A DNA stretch of 7,775 nt, taken from contig JAGNOY010000085.1 of assembly GCA_017989935.1 (NCBI GenBank), positions 1-7,775 of the forward strand, given 5' to 3'. Origin of the DNA: Chitinophagaceae bacterium. Lineage in GTDB: Bacteria > Bacteroidota > Bacteroidia > Chitinophagales > Chitinophagaceae. This document shows, one piece after another, positions 6,393-7,775 of the stretch (positions are counted from its first letter, which is position 1; each line of letters begins with the position of its first letter). The notes beneath the pieces were generated by a model. That model ran no database searches and was not told where the DNA came from. It saw only the letters and a list, made by a program, of their open reading frames with translations. A program made the translations under genes and the position numbers.

Positions 6393-6400
6393 TAAGTTTG
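6393..6400 (+). promoter_or_regulatory. Candidate -7 box for first EGF lipoprotein
   Basis: TAAGTTTG matches the Bacteroidota consensus TAnnTTTG and lies 19 bases before the ATG at 6420. An upstream TTTG at the expected distance is not clear. Together with the hairpin just before it, it suggests that the lipoprotein genes can be transcribed separately from thiL. Confidence 0.4.
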
Positions 6401-6419
6401 TTACCCATACGCACTGAAC

Positions 6420-6926
6420 ATGAGAAGACTTTCGATAATATTGAGCACGGTTATGGCATTTTTAGTCATTGCTTTTACTGTAGTTTTTACTGCTTGCAAC
6501 TCTGATCCTTGTAAAAATCTGATTTGCAAGAACAATGGAATTTGTCGTGATGGTCGTTGTAAATGTGCTTCAGGATATGAGGGGCCAAATTGTTCGACAA
6601 GAATGTATGAAAAATTTATTGGCACTTGGGACGGCTCGTTTAGATGCAATGGATCCGAACCTGAAATTATTACCAATATAATTGCGCCTGGTGATAAGCC
6701 AAATGAAATTCAAATTTATGATATTTTTATTCAAGGTGTAAGTATAAAGGGTATTGTAGAGGTTGATAAGGTGAATATTGAAGCACAAACTTTTGGAGAT
6801 TTTACTTATTCTGGCAATGGATATATCGAAGGAAAATACATCACATTGTATATTACAAAAAAGGATAATACAAATCAGAACTTATTTTCATGCGTGTATA
6901 ATGCCACAAAATTTGTACAACCTTAA
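6420..6926 (+). CDS. EGF-like domain lipoprotein, first of a tandem pair
   Basis: This 168-residue lipoprotein is probably anchored in the outer membrane or the periplasmic face; its role is unknown. Residues 1-25 are a signal peptide with lipobox FTAC, so Cys26 should be lipidated. An EGF-like domain follows directly, with six cysteines at 31, 36, 42, 47, 49 and 58 in the classical C-x4-C-x5-C-x4-C-x-C-x8-C spacing, and GYEGPNC near its end. The remaining 110 residues start with KFIGTWDGSF and contain alternating strands ending in YSGNGYIEGKYITLYIT; this suggests a small calycin-like beta-barrel or sandwich, which is inference. The next gene encodes a paralog with the same layout. It starts 49 bases after thiL with its own candidate promoter. 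I see no Asp/Glu-rich surface-export signal after the lipidated Cys. Confidence 0.88.
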   Translation: MRRLSIILSTVMAFLVIAFTVVFTACNSDPCKNLICKNNGICRDGRCKCASGYEGPNCSTRMYEKFIGTWDGSFRCNGSEPEIITNIIAPGDKPNEIQIYDIFIQGVSIKGIVEVDKVNIEAQTFGDFTYSGNGYIEGKYITLYITKKDNTNQNLFSCVYNATKFVQP

Positions 6927-6955
6927 TCTGAGTCACTAAAAACAAAAAGTAAATA

Positions 6956-6980
6956 GGTCTTGTAAACAAAGCTGAAGACC
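6956..6980 (+). other. Hairpin between the two lipoprotein genes
   Basis: GGTCTT (6956-6961) and AAGACC (6975-6980) form a perfect 6-bp stem around a 13-base loop, 16 bases before the next ATG. No T-run follows, so it is not a typical terminator. It may be a processing or translation-control hairpin, or chance. I see no TAnnTTTG box in this 70-base gap, so the second lipoprotein gene is probably co-transcribed with the first. Confidence 0.3.
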
Positions 6981-6996
6981 CAAAAAGAAAGAAAAC

Positions 6997-7533
6997 ATGA
7001 AAAAAGTATCGTTGATTACCTCAGGTTTATTACTTAGTTTGTTTGTAGGTGTTCTTTATTTAGCCTCATGCAATTCTAACCCTTGTAAAACCAGAGCTGT
7101 AGAATGCAAAAATGGAGGTACTTGCAAGGATGGGGATTGTATTTGCACCTCTGGCTATGAGGGGGATAGTTGTCAGTTTAGAGTAAATGAAAAGTTTGAC
7201 TCTTATTATGCTTGTATTCGTACCTCTTTGATTAATGACGTACAAACAGATGATAATGACGATACCTTACGTATCAAGATCAAGAATGATAAATTCGGCA
7301 TTAAGTTATATTCAATTCGAGATTCTATTTTTGAAGTTATTAATGGTACTGTAAACAATAATTTTATTACCATTCCTGAGCAGACCTTGTTTTTCTTAGA
7401 TACATTTAATTATCATGGAAATGGTAGTTTGAATAATGGTGTACTGACTGTAACCCTTTATAAAGAAACTGGAGGGGTAGTATTTACACCTTGGAAGTCA
7501 AAAACAACCTATGTTGGATATAAATTTGACTAA
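6997..7533 (+). CDS. EGF-like domain lipoprotein, second of a tandem pair
   Basis: This 178-residue paralog of the preceding lipoprotein has no recognised specific function. The signal peptide (1-24) ends in lipobox YLASC, with Cys25 as lipidation site. The EGF-like cysteines are 30, 37, 43, 48, 50 and 59 (C-x6-C-x5-C-x4-C-x-C-x8-C), with GYEGDSC matching GYEGPNC in the neighbour. The C-terminal 115 residues begin VNEKFDSYYAC, corresponding to MYEKFIGTWDG in the neighbour, and contain FNYHGNGSLNNGVLTVTLY, corresponding to FTYSGNGYIEGKYITLYI. So both domains are shared, but the second has diverged far more. An Asp-rich stretch (80-89) is unique to this copy. The gap to the previous gene is 70 bases, with an A-rich sequence (AAAAAGAAAGAAAAC) before the ATG instead of a Shine-Dalgarno site. 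The rpmH promoter begins three bases after its stop. Confidence 0.88.
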   Translation: MKKVSLITSGLLLSLFVGVLYLASCNSNPCKTRAVECKNGGTCKDGDCICTSGYEGDSCQFRVNEKFDSYYACIRTSLINDVQTDDNDDTLRIKIKNDKFGIKLYSIRDSIFEVINGTVNNNFITIPEQTLFFLDTFNYHGNGSLNNGVLTVTLYKETGGVVFTPWKSKTTYVGYKFD

Positions 7534-7535
7534 TT

Positions 7536-7567
7536 TTTGGTTTTTAAAAGTCTTGCCCTTACATTTG
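7536..7567 (+). promoter_or_regulatory. rpmH promoter, Bacteroidota type
   Basis: TTTG (7536-7539), a 20-base spacer and TACATTTG (7560-7567) match the Bacteroidota housekeeping promoter (-33 TTTG and -7 TAnnTTTG) in both boxes and spacing. Transcription should start a few bases after 7567, giving a leader of roughly 25-30 bases before the rpmH ATG. It is the best promoter match in the window. A second TAnnTTTG (TAAATTTG, 7591-7598) sits too close to the ATG to matter. Confidence 0.75.
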
Positions 7568-7599
7568 CAGTCCTAAAAAAGGAATTAAATTAAATTTGT

Positions 7600-7755
7600 A
7601 TGAAACGTACGTTCCAACCCCATCGTCGCAGAAGAAAATCAGTACATGGCTTTCGCCAACGTATGGAAACCCCAGGTGGTCGCCGAGTATTAGCTGCACG
7701 CCGTAAAAAAGGCCGTAAAAAATTAACTGTTTCTGACGAAAGTCGTTTGAAATAA
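7600..7755 (+). CDS. rpmH: 50S ribosomal protein L34
   Basis: This 51-residue basic protein of the large ribosomal subunit is recognised from its sequence: it begins MKRTFQPHRRRRKSVHGFR, continues with RMETPGGRRVLAARRKKGR, and ends in a Lys/Ser-rich tail (KLTVSDESRLK). The family hallmarks K-R-T-F/Y-Q-P, HGFRxRM and GRxVLxxRRxKGR are all intact, and the length is typical for Bacteroidota (about 51-53). It is too short for many ORF length cut-offs. The ATG at 7600 is fixed by the conserved N terminus. It follows the strong promoter at 7536-7567 and precedes a further start codon 13 bases after its stop. In many bacteria the next gene is rnpA. Confidence 0.97.
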   Translation: MKRTFQPHRRRRKSVHGFRQRMETPGGRRVLAARRKKGRKKLTVSDESRLK

Positions 7756-7767
7756 AAATTAGCTTTT

Positions 7768-7775
7768 ATGAGTAA
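7768..7775 (+). CDS. Start of a further gene, possibly rnpA, cut by window end
   Basis: An ATG at 7768-7770 follows the rpmH stop by 12 bases and is open to the window end (Met-Ser-Lys/Asn). Gene order alone suggests the RNase P protein gene rnpA, which commonly follows rpmH. Only eight bases are visible, so the sequence gives no direct evidence. Confidence 0.3.

Noticed and set aside
6570..6788. 72-codon minus-strand open frame inside the first EGF lipoprotein gene, and similar frames inside other genes
   Set aside because: Shadows of well-supported genes on the other strand or in another frame.

Overview
The window looks like chromosomal DNA of a member of the Bacteroidota, probably near the Chitinophagales or Sphingobacteriales. 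The evidence is AT-rich intergenic DNA, two secreted proteins ending in type IX secretion (T9SS) type A sorting domains, short lipoproteins, a promoter ahead of rpmH that fits the Bacteroidota form TTTG-N20-TAnnTTTG, and A-rich sequence instead of clear Shine-Dalgarno sites. The exact lineage cannot be fixed from the sequence alone.

Layout. Positions 1-586 hold no convincing gene. They contain one copy of a 56-base structured repeat (66-121), AT-rich DNA that looks like a degenerate intergenic element, and a hairpin at the end of the first gene. Four genes then lie on the minus strand: a small T9SS-sorted secreted protein (587-1339), a DUF805 membrane protein (1814-2170), a T9SS-sorted Asp-box beta-propeller (2275-4095) and a lipoprotein class D beta-lactamase (4155-5006). 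The 474-base gap between the first two carries the second copy of the 56-base repeat (1643-1698). The divergent region 5007-5329 separates the beta-lactamase from thiL. It contains a perfect 17-base palindrome in the beta-lactamase leader and a GC-rich, strongly base-paired element of about 190 bases. On the plus strand follow thiL (thiamine-monophosphate kinase), two paralogous EGF-like lipoproteins, rpmH (ribosomal protein L34, missed by simple ORF length cut-offs) and the first few bases of a further gene, possibly rnpA.

How it fits together. The plus-strand right half is housekeeping (thiamine pyrophosphate synthesis, ribosome) with a two-gene lipoprotein insert. The minus-strand left half is cell-envelope and secretion: an antibiotic-hydrolysing lipoprotein, a propeller exported through T9SS, an inner-membrane protein and another T9SS cargo. 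I see no toxin-antitoxin, CRISPR, phage or transposase gene. The least explained pieces are non-coding: the GC-rich structured element upstream of thiL, the 56-base nested-hairpin repeat, and the palindrome in the beta-lactamase leader.
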